From Paenibacillus periandrae (GTDB lineage: Bacteria > Bacillota > Bacilli > Paenibacillales > NBRC-103111), in contig NZ_JAJNMU010000006.1 of NCBI RefSeq assembly GCF_022458865.1, forward strand, positions 1 to 64,000: a stretch of 64,000 nt of DNA. Reading direction: 5' to 3'. The notes beneath the pieces are model-generated. The model was not told where the DNA came from. It was given only the letters and a program-made list of their open reading frames with translations, and made no database searches. Shown in pieces: positions 46,594-55,820 of the stretch (within the stretch, counting starts at the first letter, position 1; each line of letters begins with the position of its first letter). The position numbers and the translations under genes were made by a program.

Positions 46594-47652
46594 ATGAAAA
46601 TGGAGGACATCGCTAAACTGGCCAATGTATCCAAATCAGCCGTTTCGATAGCGCTTAGTGGAAAACCAGGCATTAGTGAGGATACACGAACCCGAATTTT
46701 GAAAATTGTCAAGGACAGCGGCTATATGCCAAGGTCCATGATCAAGGCCGACAAATTCTACAGCTTAACCAAAACATTACGTTTTGTCGCTTGCACCAAT
46801 AATGGGATCGTCTTGGAGCAGTATTATAAACAGCCCTTTTTTATGGAGCTGATTCATCATATTGAGGAGCAGTGCCGTGTCCGCGGATACTCCTTGTTCT
46901 TCTCCTCCGTGACCACTGACCATTTGGAGGACGCGATGGAAACGATGGAAACCGAGCATGAATCGAACGGGATTATTTTACTCGGTACCAATCTGACTCC
47001 GGAGCAAATTCAACTGATCGCCAAAAAACAGCCGAATCTGGTCGTGCTCGACACTTGTCTCGAAACGTTGAATATGAATTTTATCGTGATGAATAATGTT
47101 ATGGGGGCCTATCAGGCAGGACGTTATTTACGGGAGCTTGGGCATTCAAAAATAGGGTACGTTCAGTCGAATTCGCGGATGTACAATTTTGATTCCCGTA
47201 AGAGAGGTTTTTTGCAGGCTTTGGAGGAGGATCAGCTAACCGTTGATAAAGCTCACTATTTTGGGGTATCCCCAACAGTCGTCACTGCGCAGGATGAGTT
47301 TATGCACAAAATAACCGAGCTGAAGGAAGATTTGCCGACCGCGTTATTTTGCGAATGTGATTATATCGCCGTCAGTGTGATTAAAGCCTTGAACGAGTTG
47401 GGTATTCGAGTGCCTCAGGATATATCTATCGTCGGCTTCGATAACATCCAGGAATCCACGATCATCACACCGGAATTGACCACCGTTAACGTAGAAAAGA
47501 GCACAATCGCGGAGCTTGCCGTCTCCAAGCTGCTGGATATGATCGAGCACGGGGATACGGTGAAGATCAAATCTTTGATCGATACGCAATTGGTGATTCG
47601 TAAATCGTGCAGTCCGGTTGCTGTCAAAGAAACCGACGCAGCTGCGCTGTGA
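46594..47652 (+). CDS. LacI-family transcriptional regulator
   Basis: This 352-residue regulator has an N-terminal LacI helix-turn-helix (MEDIAKLANVSKSAVSIALS) and hinge, followed by a periplasmic-binding-protein-like effector domain (about 65-335; LGTNLTPEQIQLI, IVGFDNIQESTIITPELTTV). It is transcribed divergently from the transporter/hydrolase/transketolase operon and most likely controls it, releasing DNA when a sugar or its phosphate binds. AGAAGGAG precedes ATG. Two palindromes in the divergent region are candidate sites. Confidence 0.92.
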   Translation: MKMEDIAKLANVSKSAVSIALSGKPGISEDTRTRILKIVKDSGYMPRSMIKADKFYSLTKTLRFVACTNNGIVLEQYYKQPFFMELIHHIEEQCRVRGYSLFFSSVTTDHLEDAMETMETEHESNGIILLGTNLTPEQIQLIAKKQPNLVVLDTCLETLNMNFIVMNNVMGAYQAGRYLRELGHSKIGYVQSNSRMYNFDSRKRGFLQALEEDQLTVDKAHYFGVSPTVVTAQDEFMHKITELKEDLPTALFCECDYIAVSVIKALNELGIRVPQDISIVGFDNIQESTIITPELTTVNVEKSTIAELAVSKLLDMIEHGDTVKIKSLIDTQLVIRKSCSPVAVKETDAAAL

Positions 47653-47690
47653 GCTTGGCTAGCCACTAAACTCCGGGGGCTGTACGATAG

Positions 47691-47752
47691 AAAAAAGCTT
47701 GGTGCGTTCGATGAAGCATGACTTCATTCGTCTAAGCGCAACAAGCTTTTCA
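47691..47752 (+). terminator. long hairpin terminator after the LacI gene
   Basis: Arms AAAAAGCTTGGTGCG and CGCAACAAGCTTTT enclose a second stem GATGAAG/CTTCATTCGTC. The T-run is short, so termination strength is uncertain. Confidence 0.5.
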
Positions 47753-48050
47753 TGCGGGTATGAAAGTACGTTTATTTAATTGTGTATATGTTCACGGGTA
47801 AGCGACAGCTCATTGTTAAAGCCTTTGGAAAACAACACCTGGTGAAAGCTCATACTTTTTGTTTTATTTTCTCCTCCTTAACCTCACCAATAGACCTTTC
47901 TTTCACCCAGGATTAAATCTTCGACTGTCAGTTAGGGGCTTCGTACGAACGCATGAATTATTTCCAACTGAGTGGTAACTTAGAGCTTACTGAAGGAGGT
48001 GAACAGCATTAAAGTTAGCCGTAGGATGACCGTTTTTGATCTCTTAAAGT
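47753..48050. other. intergenic, possible remnant of a plus-strand gene start
   Basis: No intact gene is seen. At 47986-48000 GAAGGAGGTGAACAGC is a near-ideal ribosome site and GTG start (47999), and the codons that follow (NSIKVSRRMTVFDLLKF) look protein-like, but the frame soon enters the antisense of the sulfatase gene. It may be the 5' end of a gene cut off by deletion. Confidence 0.3.
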
Positions 48051-49553
48051 TTACTCGATCTTATGTGAACTTACAGATTGACCTTCCATCGTCATACCAA
48101 GCCGTTCAAACTGCTCCGCAGGCGCATCGTGCTCACGCATCAATCGTGCCATCAGACGCAGCATACGCGCTTCAATCTCGGGATCATTCAGTTGCGATTC
48201 CTGCTTCGGGTCCTGACGAAGATCGAATAGCAGGCTACCGTATCGATAAGGATTCAGATAGGTTTTACCTTTTATCTTCATAACCTGTGCACCCTTGGTG
48301 AAGGAAAAGGGACCCGCCAGCTCCATCCCTGCAAATTCGCGCGGATCGAACCTTGTGTGCATATGCGTGGGCATCAGCGTGTATTCGTACAACGGTTCAT
48401 TATCCTCCTGGATAGGGGCACGCATGTATACATAGCGGCCATCCGTGCAATTGACGTGACCACCGTGCGTCCCGAACAACACGGCCTCGCGGGGTCTGTC
48501 CCCATCGGAATCGGTAAGTACGTTCAACGGTTTGCCCTGCATATCAGGTGGAATATCTACTGCAAAAAAATCAAGCAGCGTTGGACCCATATCTATCAAT
48601 TGCACCAAAGCTTCGGACCGTCCACCGCCCACTTGTGTTCTCGGGTCCCAAACAAACAGCGGTATGTTGGCAATTTGGTTATAGAACGGCTGAATGTTTT
48701 TGCCCCACCAGCGGTGCTCACCGAGCAGAAAACCATGATCTGTATTCACAATCAGCATCGTATCCTTCCACAGATCATAACGGTCGAAGGTATCCATAAT
48801 GCGTCCGAGATAGGCGTCACACATGCTCACCAGTGCGGCATACTCATAGATGACATGCTGCACCTCTTCGGGCTGCTGCTTCACAACCCCATAATCGGGC
48901 CAGTCAAAATGCTTGCCTTCGTAAGTGTGCGGGTACAAGTCCTTATATTTGCGTTGAGTGAAAAAAGGCTCGTGCGGATCAAACGCCTCGATTTGCAAAA
49001 ACCAGCGATCCTGATCGTGATTACGCTCGATGAACTCAATGCCCCTGCCTACCGTGACAGCCAACGGCTGCTTCTCCTCCGTGTCCAGATGCTCGCGGTT
49101 TACCCAGTCCTGTCTCCATAAATCGCCCAGCTTCGGGCCGCTTAAGGTTTCAGGAATTACCGGGTCCTTCACGCTTCCTTTCCACGGGTCACCCTCCTGG
49201 CCTCTGGCAAATTCCCACGAGTTGTAGCGAGTGTGATAGGTGGCGCCACCGTCCTCGAAGTAATGATTGTGATCAGTAGTCAGATGCGTATAGACTCCGT
49301 TCTTACTTAACAAATCGACCATGGAATCATCGAACGGCTCGAGCGGTCCCCAGCTTCTATGCAGAAAATTGTATCGACCCGTATGCAAATCCCTGCGCGC
49401 CGGCATGCAAGGGAGGCTTCCCGCATAGCAGTTGTCGAAGGTGACGGACCGCTCCGCCAATCTTTGAAAATTCGGTGCATGAACCCAATTGCAGCCGTAA
49501 GGGGGGAGCATATGTTTATTCAAGGAATCGAACATCACCATAACTGCCTTCAT
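48051..49553 (-). CDS. type I sulfatase (cysteine type)
   Basis: This 500-residue alkaline-phosphatase-fold sulfatase has the CMPAR motif (C49-P51-R53) in which Cys is converted to formylglycine, followed by LHTGR. Metal ligands are seen in VMFDSLNKH and VNTDHGFLLGEH. There is no signal peptide, so it would desulfate imported sugars in the cytoplasm. It follows an AraC-type sensor and a transporter set on the same strand, suggesting a sulfated or desulfation-requiring glycan as substrate. No formylglycine-generating enzyme is encoded here. GGGAGAG precedes ATG. Confidence 0.9.
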   Translation of the reverse strand: MKAVMVMFDSLNKHMLPPYGCNWVHAPNFQRLAERSVTFDNCYAGSLPCMPARRDLHTGRYNFLHRSWGPLEPFDDSMVDLLSKNGVYTHLTTDHNHYFEDGGATYHTRYNSWEFARGQEGDPWKGSVKDPVIPETLSGPKLGDLWRQDWVNREHLDTEEKQPLAVTVGRGIEFIERNHDQDRWFLQIEAFDPHEPFFTQRKYKDLYPHTYEGKHFDWPDYGVVKQQPEEVQHVIYEYAALVSMCDAYLGRIMDTFDRYDLWKDTMLIVNTDHGFLLGEHRWWGKNIQPFYNQIANIPLFVWDPRTQVGGGRSEALVQLIDMGPTLLDFFAVDIPPDMQGKPLNVLTDSDGDRPREAVLFGTHGGHVNCTDGRYVYMRAPIQEDNEPLYEYTLMPTHMHTRFDPREFAGMELAGPFSFTKGAQVMKIKGKTYLNPYRYGSLLFDLRQDPKQESQLNDPEIEARMLRLMARLMREHDAPAEQFERLGMTMEGQSVSSHKIE

Positions 49554-49607
49554 GCTTTCTCTCTCCCTTTTTATATAATTACAGACAATTATTCAACCCA
49601 TACCGGG

Positions 49608-51974
49608 TTATTCATCCTGCGGCGGCAATGTCACGAGCATAGACTCGCGGTATTGACTTGGTGTTACCCCTTCGTTTTTTTTGAAAATTCGGTTAAAATA
49701 TGTTGGCTGATAGCCGACCATTTCGGCGATGTCATTGATTTTGTAATCCGTTTCCGACAGCAGCTCTTTCGATTTGCGAATCCGGACATCGGTCAAATAA
49801 ATAATAAAATTGGTGCCTGTCATTTTTTTAAACGCCTTGCTCAGTGTAAGCGGCGTTAAATTGTGCTCCTCGGCAAACAGGTCCAGCGACAAATCGGTTT
49901 CGTATTTGTTATGGATGGTCTCGATAACACGTTCAATTGCCTGCTTTAAACGAACATCCTGTTTTTCAGAATCTTGTCGAATTTTGTCAATATAAGGCTG
50001 AATGACGCGCTTTTGAAACAAGTTGGTTATATCTGCAGGCTCTGTTAAATTCGCCAGCTCCTCTTGAATGCTGAAAGGGGCTGCTTCAAACGGATTATAG
50101 CCTGCTTTCAGAAAACCGAACTGCAGGTTTCCATACAGCTGCAGCATACCTTGTTGAAATAAATATTCCTTGGTCGTATTCGCCTTGAGCTCGCTGCTAA
50201 ACTTATTCAAAGCGATTATCGATTCCTCCGCGTTAACATTGCGAATAGCCTGAAGGATTTCTGATTCTGCAGCAAAAGGGTAATGGATCGTATCGGTCCC
50301 CTGAGATAAATAATCGTCAGCATGGATAACCTGCCTTGATTCGTTCATATCCCGGTAACGGACGATTCGACCAACCTCATCCCAGGCTTGAGGAATATCT
50401 ACGACCGATGGAACCCATTTACTGATGCATACGGTAACATCCATTTGGATGAAGCGATGCAGCATGATGGACAGCTGTTCAGCAAGACGGTACAGCTCAT
50501 CACTTCGTTCATCGGCTTCATAATAAAGCGGGCAGCCTACAAGGACACTAATCGAAAGATCGTGAAAGTTAATAATCTCTCCATTCAAAAAGCTGTCCTT
50601 CATAATTTCTTCCGTAATATTCACAGATGCAAAGGAAATAAGCTCCTGATCGCCTTTATGAAACCTTCCTTTCACCCGGGAAGATCCATGCAGCTGTATA
50701 CTGAGAACGACAAAACCAATCTCATCCGTATCCCAGCCAAACAGCCGCATTCTTTCTTCCAATTCGGATTGATCCGATGAGCGAAAATGCCCCTGGAGCA
50801 GCTGAAGCAGGAAGCCTTCCTTCATCGTGGGCAGCTGCTGCTGCAATCGCTGCTCCAGCGTCCGGCTTTCAAGGTTCAGGCGTCTCCATTGCTCGCCAAT
50901 AAATTCGATTTCATCCGCCGATTCCTTGCCTGTATTGCTGTTCGTTTTGAACATTTTCATCAGCTCAAGGATCGGTTGGTACAGCTTGCGGGAGACGACA
51001 ATCGCCGTTATAATTCCGAACAGCAGCCCTGCCAAGCCTACCATGTATACGAAATTGGAAGCAGCAATGACAGGCGAATTTAATTTATCCAAAGCATCCA
51101 TCGAGACATAAGTCCAGCTCTTGCCCAGCCGTTTAAATGAGGTGTAGGAGACCGAATAGGCAGACCCACCATAATCGTAAACAAATGAGCCTTTGGCTTG
51201 CTCACGTCTCTGGATCAGATGCGCCAGCTCCTGCTGCTGCTGAATAGAATCAAGCGTTTCGTTAGAGCTTCCTACTGTTTCCCCCGTTTCGTTAAACAAA
51301 AAGGTCGCACCATTCTCGCCCAAGGTCACCCCGCTTAATAGCTGAGCCACCTGCTTCTGCTTCAAATAAATTAATAGTGTACCAAACGGCTCGGCGCTTT
51401 CATCCGACAGCAAATAGGCAAGCGTCAGCCTTCCTTTGCCGACCACCGTATTGGCAGCTTGATAAGCCGGCAGCCAGAAGGTCGAATGCGGATTGTTCAG
51501 CAGCTCGTGGAACCTTGGACGCTCCTGCTCACGCAATTGTATCGTTCCGTTACTATCCGAGAATACAAGGCCGGGGCGATCCAGAACGATATAAACCTGA
51601 TCAATTAACGGATTGGATTCCTTTAAAAGCAATAAATTCGTATATACATTTCGGATAAATTCATAATCGTAGCTCGTTTCCTGACTTTTTAATTTAACGC
51701 CAAATTCAGGATTAAATGCCCATTGAGCCGCTGTTTTCTCCAGATAAGAGAAATAATCGTCCACACGCTGGGCTGATTGAGCCACCTGATGATTACGTGC
51801 TACGAGCACACTATCCTCCAGCTGCCGCGTACCGATCCATTTGACACCACTGCCTACAACAAGTGTCGGCAAGCAGATCGCTATGAGAATGATCATAAAG
51901 CTTTTGCGGTAAAAACGCTTTTGTACCATCGAATATTTACCAAGAGCACGAAATGAGGCAGTCCAGTTATTCAA
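49608..51974 (-). CDS. membrane-bound AraC-family regulator
   Basis: This 788-residue sensor has transmembrane segments (about 25-45 and 305-330) flanking a Cache-like extracytoplasmic domain, a linker and an AraC DNA-binding domain at the end (EEHNLTPLTLSKAFKKMTGT, YQPTYFNRIFKKNEGVTPSQ). The start is a TTG with AAAGGAAG 13 bases upstream. It sits between the transporter operon (55518-52117) and the sulfatase gene on the same strand and probably regulates both. Confidence 0.87.
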   Translation of the reverse strand: MNNWTASFRALGKYSMVQKRFYRKSFMIILIAICLPTLVVGSGVKWIGTRQLEDSVLVARNHQVAQSAQRVDDYFSYLEKTAAQWAFNPEFGVKLKSQETSYDYEFIRNVYTNLLLLKESNPLIDQVYIVLDRPGLVFSDSNGTIQLREQERPRFHELLNNPHSTFWLPAYQAANTVVGKGRLTLAYLLSDESAEPFGTLLIYLKQKQVAQLLSGVTLGENGATFLFNETGETVGSSNETLDSIQQQQELAHLIQRREQAKGSFVYDYGGSAYSVSYTSFKRLGKSWTYVSMDALDKLNSPVIAASNFVYMVGLAGLLFGIITAIVVSRKLYQPILELMKMFKTNSNTGKESADEIEFIGEQWRRLNLESRTLEQRLQQQLPTMKEGFLLQLLQGHFRSSDQSELEERMRLFGWDTDEIGFVVLSIQLHGSSRVKGRFHKGDQELISFASVNITEEIMKDSFLNGEIINFHDLSISVLVGCPLYYEADERSDELYRLAEQLSIMLHRFIQMDVTVCISKWVPSVVDIPQAWDEVGRIVRYRDMNESRQVIHADDYLSQGTDTIHYPFAAESEILQAIRNVNAEESIIALNKFSSELKANTTKEYLFQQGMLQLYGNLQFGFLKAGYNPFEAAPFSIQEELANLTEPADITNLFQKRVIQPYIDKIRQDSEKQDVRLKQAIERVIETIHNKYETDLSLDLFAEEHNLTPLTLSKAFKKMTGTNFIIYLTDVRIRKSKELLSETDYKINDIAEMVGYQPTYFNRIFKKNEGVTPSQYRESMLVTLPPQDE

Positions 51975-52116
51975 CGCAGCTCTTAACTTCCTTTCTGTGA
52001 TCGGATGGTCGAATGCTTGAAGTCAGACTTCTGATCCTTTGCCATTTTATCATCCATTAGGAAAAGTCACCATGCCGTGCAGTAAACATCAGGCCCCACT
52101 TCGCACACACCAGTCT

Positions 52117-53634
52117 TTATTTCCCTTGTCTTTTCTTGTAATCGTCATTAAATTCGGTCACGATTTTTTGATATTGGGCGTCTGCTTTTAAGCTTGCTAT
52201 GTACGTATCCCAGGCCTCAATAGGCTCCCGTCCAAAAATAATTTTCACCTTTAGATCCTGAGTCCTTTTGTCATAATCGATCCCGACTTTGTTATACGTA
52301 TCGGAGTTTAAGCCAATCGCCGGGTCTCCGGTTGCAACCTTCGCTTGTTCGTCAATAATGGACATATTCCGTTTCAGGAAATCTGCTGGAATACCCGTTT
52401 GATAGGCAAATGCATATTTATCGAGGCTTTGGAAGATCGGAAAAATAACCCCGGTGTACACTTTAGCCTTCTCCGTGAACAAATACATACCATCCTGCAC
52501 ATTATAATGCTCGCCTTTAAAGCCATAGTTGGCCATGACGCTGCCTTCCTCAGTGGCGCCGTAGTCCATGAACGCCAGAATCTGCTTCAGCTTCGCCTCA
52601 GGTACCGATTTGGGGATTACCCAGAAGCCAAATGCGCCGCTGCCCTTGGGTGCGAACTTGCCTTGAGGCCCTTCGAGAGAAGAAAGCTGCAATAAATCGG
52701 CTTTCGGATTAGCTGCACGCATCTGTCCGGTAAGCAGCCAGGTCGGTTTGAGCGCATCCGTGAAGATCCCCACTTTATTCGTTGTGATGCTTTCTCTGAC
52801 CTGGGAATTTTTTAATGTCGGGAAGTCGGCGGCCAGTAAACCTTCTTTATATGCCTTGGTTAACCAAATTAACGCGTCTTTAGTTCCCTTCTCAAAGGTC
52901 ATATCGATCAGCTTGCCATCCTTTTCCTTCCACTTGCCGTAATTACCGTTCAATACGTTCTCCACCCACGACAGGCTGCCCATATTGTTCGCATTGACGG
53001 TTGCCGTTAATCCGATCGTATCTTTCTTACCGTTGCCGTCGGGGTCCTTTTCAGTAAAGGCTTGCATGACCGCGTACATTTCATCCAGATTTTTGGGCGG
53101 CTGCATTCCCAGATGGTCGAGCCAATCCTTCCGCAGGATCGGCATGCCTTCCGTACCATAGAGCGGACGGGTAAATGGAATCCCATAGTTTTTTCCGTTC
53201 AGGCTCGTATTTTTCCAGCTTTCCGCCGGAAAAGCGCTTAAATTTTTATAATCCTTCAACAGCGGCGTCAAATCCCAGAAAGCACCCTGGTCTGCCATTT
53301 TTCGGATTTGAGCCTGGAACGGTTCACGAATCAGCATCAGCTCCGGAAGATCGCCAGAGGCTAGCGTCACATTCGTTTTGTCTCCATAATTGTTCGGAGA
53401 TACCCATGTAATGTTCAGCTTCGTATTTGTTTTTTTCTCTATTTCCAAACGAATCGGGTCCTGATCACTCGGAGGCTCTGGACTGTAGAAATCCGACATG
53501 ATGTTAATCTCAACGGGCTTGTTCGCTTCTTTTCCAGCCGTGCTGACTTCACTACCGCTCTTGCTGCATGCAGCGAGCACCCCACTCATCCCAATCATAC
53601 ACGATAATGCAATTGCACTGCTTTTCTTCATCAT
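52117..53634 (-). CDS. extracellular sugar-binding lipoprotein
   Basis: This 505-residue lipoprotein has lipobox VLAAC (C23 counted from MMKK). The mature protein is LplA-like, with KKTNTKLNITWVS, KDPDGNGKKDTIG (calcium-loop-like) and DPAIGLNSDTYNKVGIDYDK. It completes the permease pair at 53673/54547. I chose ATG 53634, with GGGGGAAGG upstream. Confidence 0.9.
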   Translation of the reverse strand: MMKKSSAIALSCMIGMSGVLAACSKSGSEVSTAGKEANKPVEINIMSDFYSPEPPSDQDPIRLEIEKKTNTKLNITWVSPNNYGDKTNVTLASGDLPELMLIREPFQAQIRKMADQGAFWDLTPLLKDYKNLSAFPAESWKNTSLNGKNYGIPFTRPLYGTEGMPILRKDWLDHLGMQPPKNLDEMYAVMQAFTEKDPDGNGKKDTIGLTATVNANNMGSLSWVENVLNGNYGKWKEKDGKLIDMTFEKGTKDALIWLTKAYKEGLLAADFPTLKNSQVRESITTNKVGIFTDALKPTWLLTGQMRAANPKADLLQLSSLEGPQGKFAPKGSGAFGFWVIPKSVPEAKLKQILAFMDYGATEEGSVMANYGFKGEHYNVQDGMYLFTEKAKVYTGVIFPIFQSLDKYAFAYQTGIPADFLKRNMSIIDEQAKVATGDPAIGLNSDTYNKVGIDYDKRTQDLKVKIIFGREPIEAWDTYIASLKADAQYQKIVTEFNDDYKKRQGK

Positions 53635-53672
53635 TGAATCCTTCCCCCTATTAGTCGTATAATGGTATGCAT

Positions 53673-54545
53673 TCATTCCTTGATGGAGCCGATCATAGCC
53701 CCTTTGGCAAAATGCTTTTGCAGAAATGGATACACCATCAGAATCGGTACCGTGGCCACCACCACAGCAGCCATCTTGATCGTCTCCGAAGGCAGCTGCA
53801 AATCATTTCCCAAAGCCATCGACCCCCCCATTGAAGTTGAAGAGTCGACGATCATATTGCGCAGCAGCATTTGCAGCGGCCATTTGTGATGATCATTGAT
53901 ATAAAGCATCGCATTGAAAAACGTATTCCAGTAGCCTACAGCAAAGAAGAGGCCAAACGCTACCATGGAAGGCACCGAAAGCGGCAATATAATTCGAACC
54001 CATACCCCGATTTCATTACACCCATCAATCGTAGCCGCTTCCTGCAGCGCATCCGGGATCCCATCATAAAAGCCTTTCATTAATAAAATATACCAACCGC
54101 TGGACATCACAGGTATAATCAACGCCCACAAGCTGTTCATCAGGCCCAGCTGCTTGATCAGCAAATAATCCGGAATAATGCCAGCCTGAAACAAGGTTGT
54201 CAGCAGCACGAGCAGCATCAGAAGCTTGCGGCCCTTTAATCTTTTCCTCGAAAGTGTATAGGCAAAGCTGGACGTAATTAATAAAGAAACTACAGTGCCT
54301 GCCAGTGCCAGAAAGCCGCTGACACCAATCGCCTTCACGAATGCTTGCGTCGAAAAAATATATTGATACGATAACAAGCTCCACGACTCAGGAAAAAGCA
54401 CAAAACCTTTGCTGATATATTCCTCCGGCTTCGTAAATGATACCGTAAATACATAATACAGCGGGAACAAGGTGACCAATCCGACGATCGATAACAGCAT
54501 AACATTCGATACAATAAACGTTCTATCTCCTATGGACAACCTCAT
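53673..54545 (-). CDS. sugar ABC transporter permease (YtcP/LplC type)
   Basis: This 290-residue permease has six membrane segments and EAA loop LQEAATIDGCNEIGVWVRII, ending GAMIGSIKE. ATG 54545 (MRLSIGDRTF) has AAGGAG 10 bases upstream and lies one base after the partner's stop, so the two genes are translationally coupled. Paralogue of the products at 10714 and 21524. Confidence 0.9.
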   Translation of the reverse strand: MRLSIGDRTFIVSNVMLLSIVGLVTLFPLYYVFTVSFTKPEEYISKGFVLFPESWSLLSYQYIFSTQAFVKAIGVSGFLALAGTVVSLLITSSFAYTLSRKRLKGRKLLMLLVLLTTLFQAGIIPDYLLIKQLGLMNSLWALIIPVMSSGWYILLMKGFYDGIPDALQEAATIDGCNEIGVWVRIILPLSVPSMVAFGLFFAVGYWNTFFNAMLYINDHHKWPLQMLLRNMIVDSSTSMGGSMALGNDLQLPSETIKMAAVVVATVPILMVYPFLQKHFAKGAMIGSIKE

Positions 54546-54546
54546 A

Positions 54547-55518
54547 TCAATAGACTCCTTCCTCACCCAGCTTCTTGGCCAATTTGTTGGCAATAACAAC
54601 CAGGGTCAACCCAACTACCGACTTAAATATACCAATCGCAGTACTGTAGCTGAATTCACCCTGCTGGATACCCACACGGAACACATAAGTATCAAACACG
54701 TCTGCCACATCGGAAACGGCACCATTGGCCATAAGCAGCACCTGCTCAAAACCCACATCCATCATATGTCCGATCCGCAGAATGAGGAGAATCACGATCA
54801 CGTTACGAATGGAAGGCAGCGTAATATGCCAGATTTGGCGAAAGCGGCCAGCACCGTCCATTTTCGCTGCTTCATAGAGCTGTGGGTCGATGCCTGCAAT
54901 GGCTGCAAGGAATAGAATGGTTCCCCAGCCCGCATCCTTCCATATCGTTTGCAGGGTAAGAATCGGCCAGAACAGCTGCGGACTCGTCAAAAAATCAATT
55001 TTGTTCAGCCCTGCGGCGATCAGCATCTTGTTAACAACACCCTCGGACTGGGACAGCAGCAGGAAAGTAATTCCTGCAATAATAACCCACGATAAAAAGT
55101 GAGGCATGTAGATAATCGTCTGAATCGTTTTTTTGAACAGCTCATTTTTTAATTCCGTCAGTAAAATCGATAGCAGGATCGGAAGCGGAAAATAAAAAAA
55201 CAGATTCATTAAGCTGATGGCGATCGTATTGCGAAAAAGATGAAAAAAATCGGGATTGGCAAAAAAACGATTAAAATTGTCCAGTCCCACCCATGGGCTT
55301 TTGAAAAACCCCTGGTACGGTGAATAATCCTGAAAAGCGATGCTGATCCCCCATAACGGAACATATTTAAAAATTAGAAAAAATAAAATTCCGGGAACAG
55401 CCAACAAATATAAATATTTATCGCGCTTTAACACATACATTAAGGCACTCTTTTTGTTGTGGCTGTTTCCCATGCTCCTCCCTCTTAAGGCGGCTTCCTC
55501 TGTTTTGCTAACTGCCAT
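54547..55518 (-). CDS. lplB: sugar ABC transporter permease (LplB type)
   Basis: This 323-residue permease has six membrane segments, EAA loop LYEAAKMDGAGRFRQIWHIT and the C-terminus KKLGEEGVY. GGGAGG precedes ATG. It is the first gene of the operon; the symbol marks the family. The upstream gap (55519-55820) holds its promoter, a terminator and a regulator remnant. Confidence 0.9.
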   Translation of the reverse strand: MAVSKTEEAALRGRSMGNSHNKKSALMYVLKRDKYLYLLAVPGILFFLIFKYVPLWGISIAFQDYSPYQGFFKSPWVGLDNFNRFFANPDFFHLFRNTIAISLMNLFFYFPLPILLSILLTELKNELFKKTIQTIIYMPHFLSWVIIAGITFLLLSQSEGVVNKMLIAAGLNKIDFLTSPQLFWPILTLQTIWKDAGWGTILFLAAIAGIDPQLYEAAKMDGAGRFRQIWHITLPSIRNVIVILLILRIGHMMDVGFEQVLLMANGAVSDVADVFDTYVFRVGIQQGEFSYSTAIGIFKSVVGLTLVVIANKLAKKLGEEGVY

Positions 55519-55651
55519 GGTGTTCCTCCCTTATTGCTCGATAGCGCAATCATAGACGGAACTTCCCATTGCCGACAATAACACATTTCTCCCCTATTGT
55601 TAGGTGGTTATAACACTTTTTATCCGCTTGCACTTTTTATCCTTGTAATGA

Positions 55652-55690
55652 AAAAAAGAGCCTGCCACCCTAACAGTGGCAAAGCTCTTC
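55652..55690 (-). terminator. rho-independent terminator
   Basis: AAGAGC-CTGCCAC and GTGGCA-AAGCTCTT arms form a long stem followed by seven T on the minus strand. It ends transcripts from the diaminopimelate dehydrogenase gene. Its sequence resembles the terminator at 56970. Confidence 0.85.
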
Positions 55691-55760
55691 AATTCCCTGT
55701 GCGTTGCTTTCGGTATTCTCCAGGCGTGATGCTCTCAAGAAATTGAAAAGGTCCTACCCC
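55689..55760 (-). pseudogene. C-terminal remnant of an AraC-family regulator
   Basis: In minus sense the frame before TGA 55691 reads QFLESITPGEYRKQRTGN, the usual last residues of an AraC-type DNA-binding domain. The upstream sequence (KGVGPF) no longer resembles the family. Only about 20 codons survive, directly abutting a terminator, so this is the tail of a deleted regulator. Confidence 0.5.
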
Positions 55761-55820
55761 TTTTTCCCGCAAGAAAATGGAGGGTATGACCTTTGTGTGC
55801 AGCTTTAGTCCCGTTTAATG

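Noticed and set aside
48357-49121. 254-residue plus-strand frame
   Set aside because: It is fully antisense to the conserved sulfatase gene and has no family resemblance or ribosome site.
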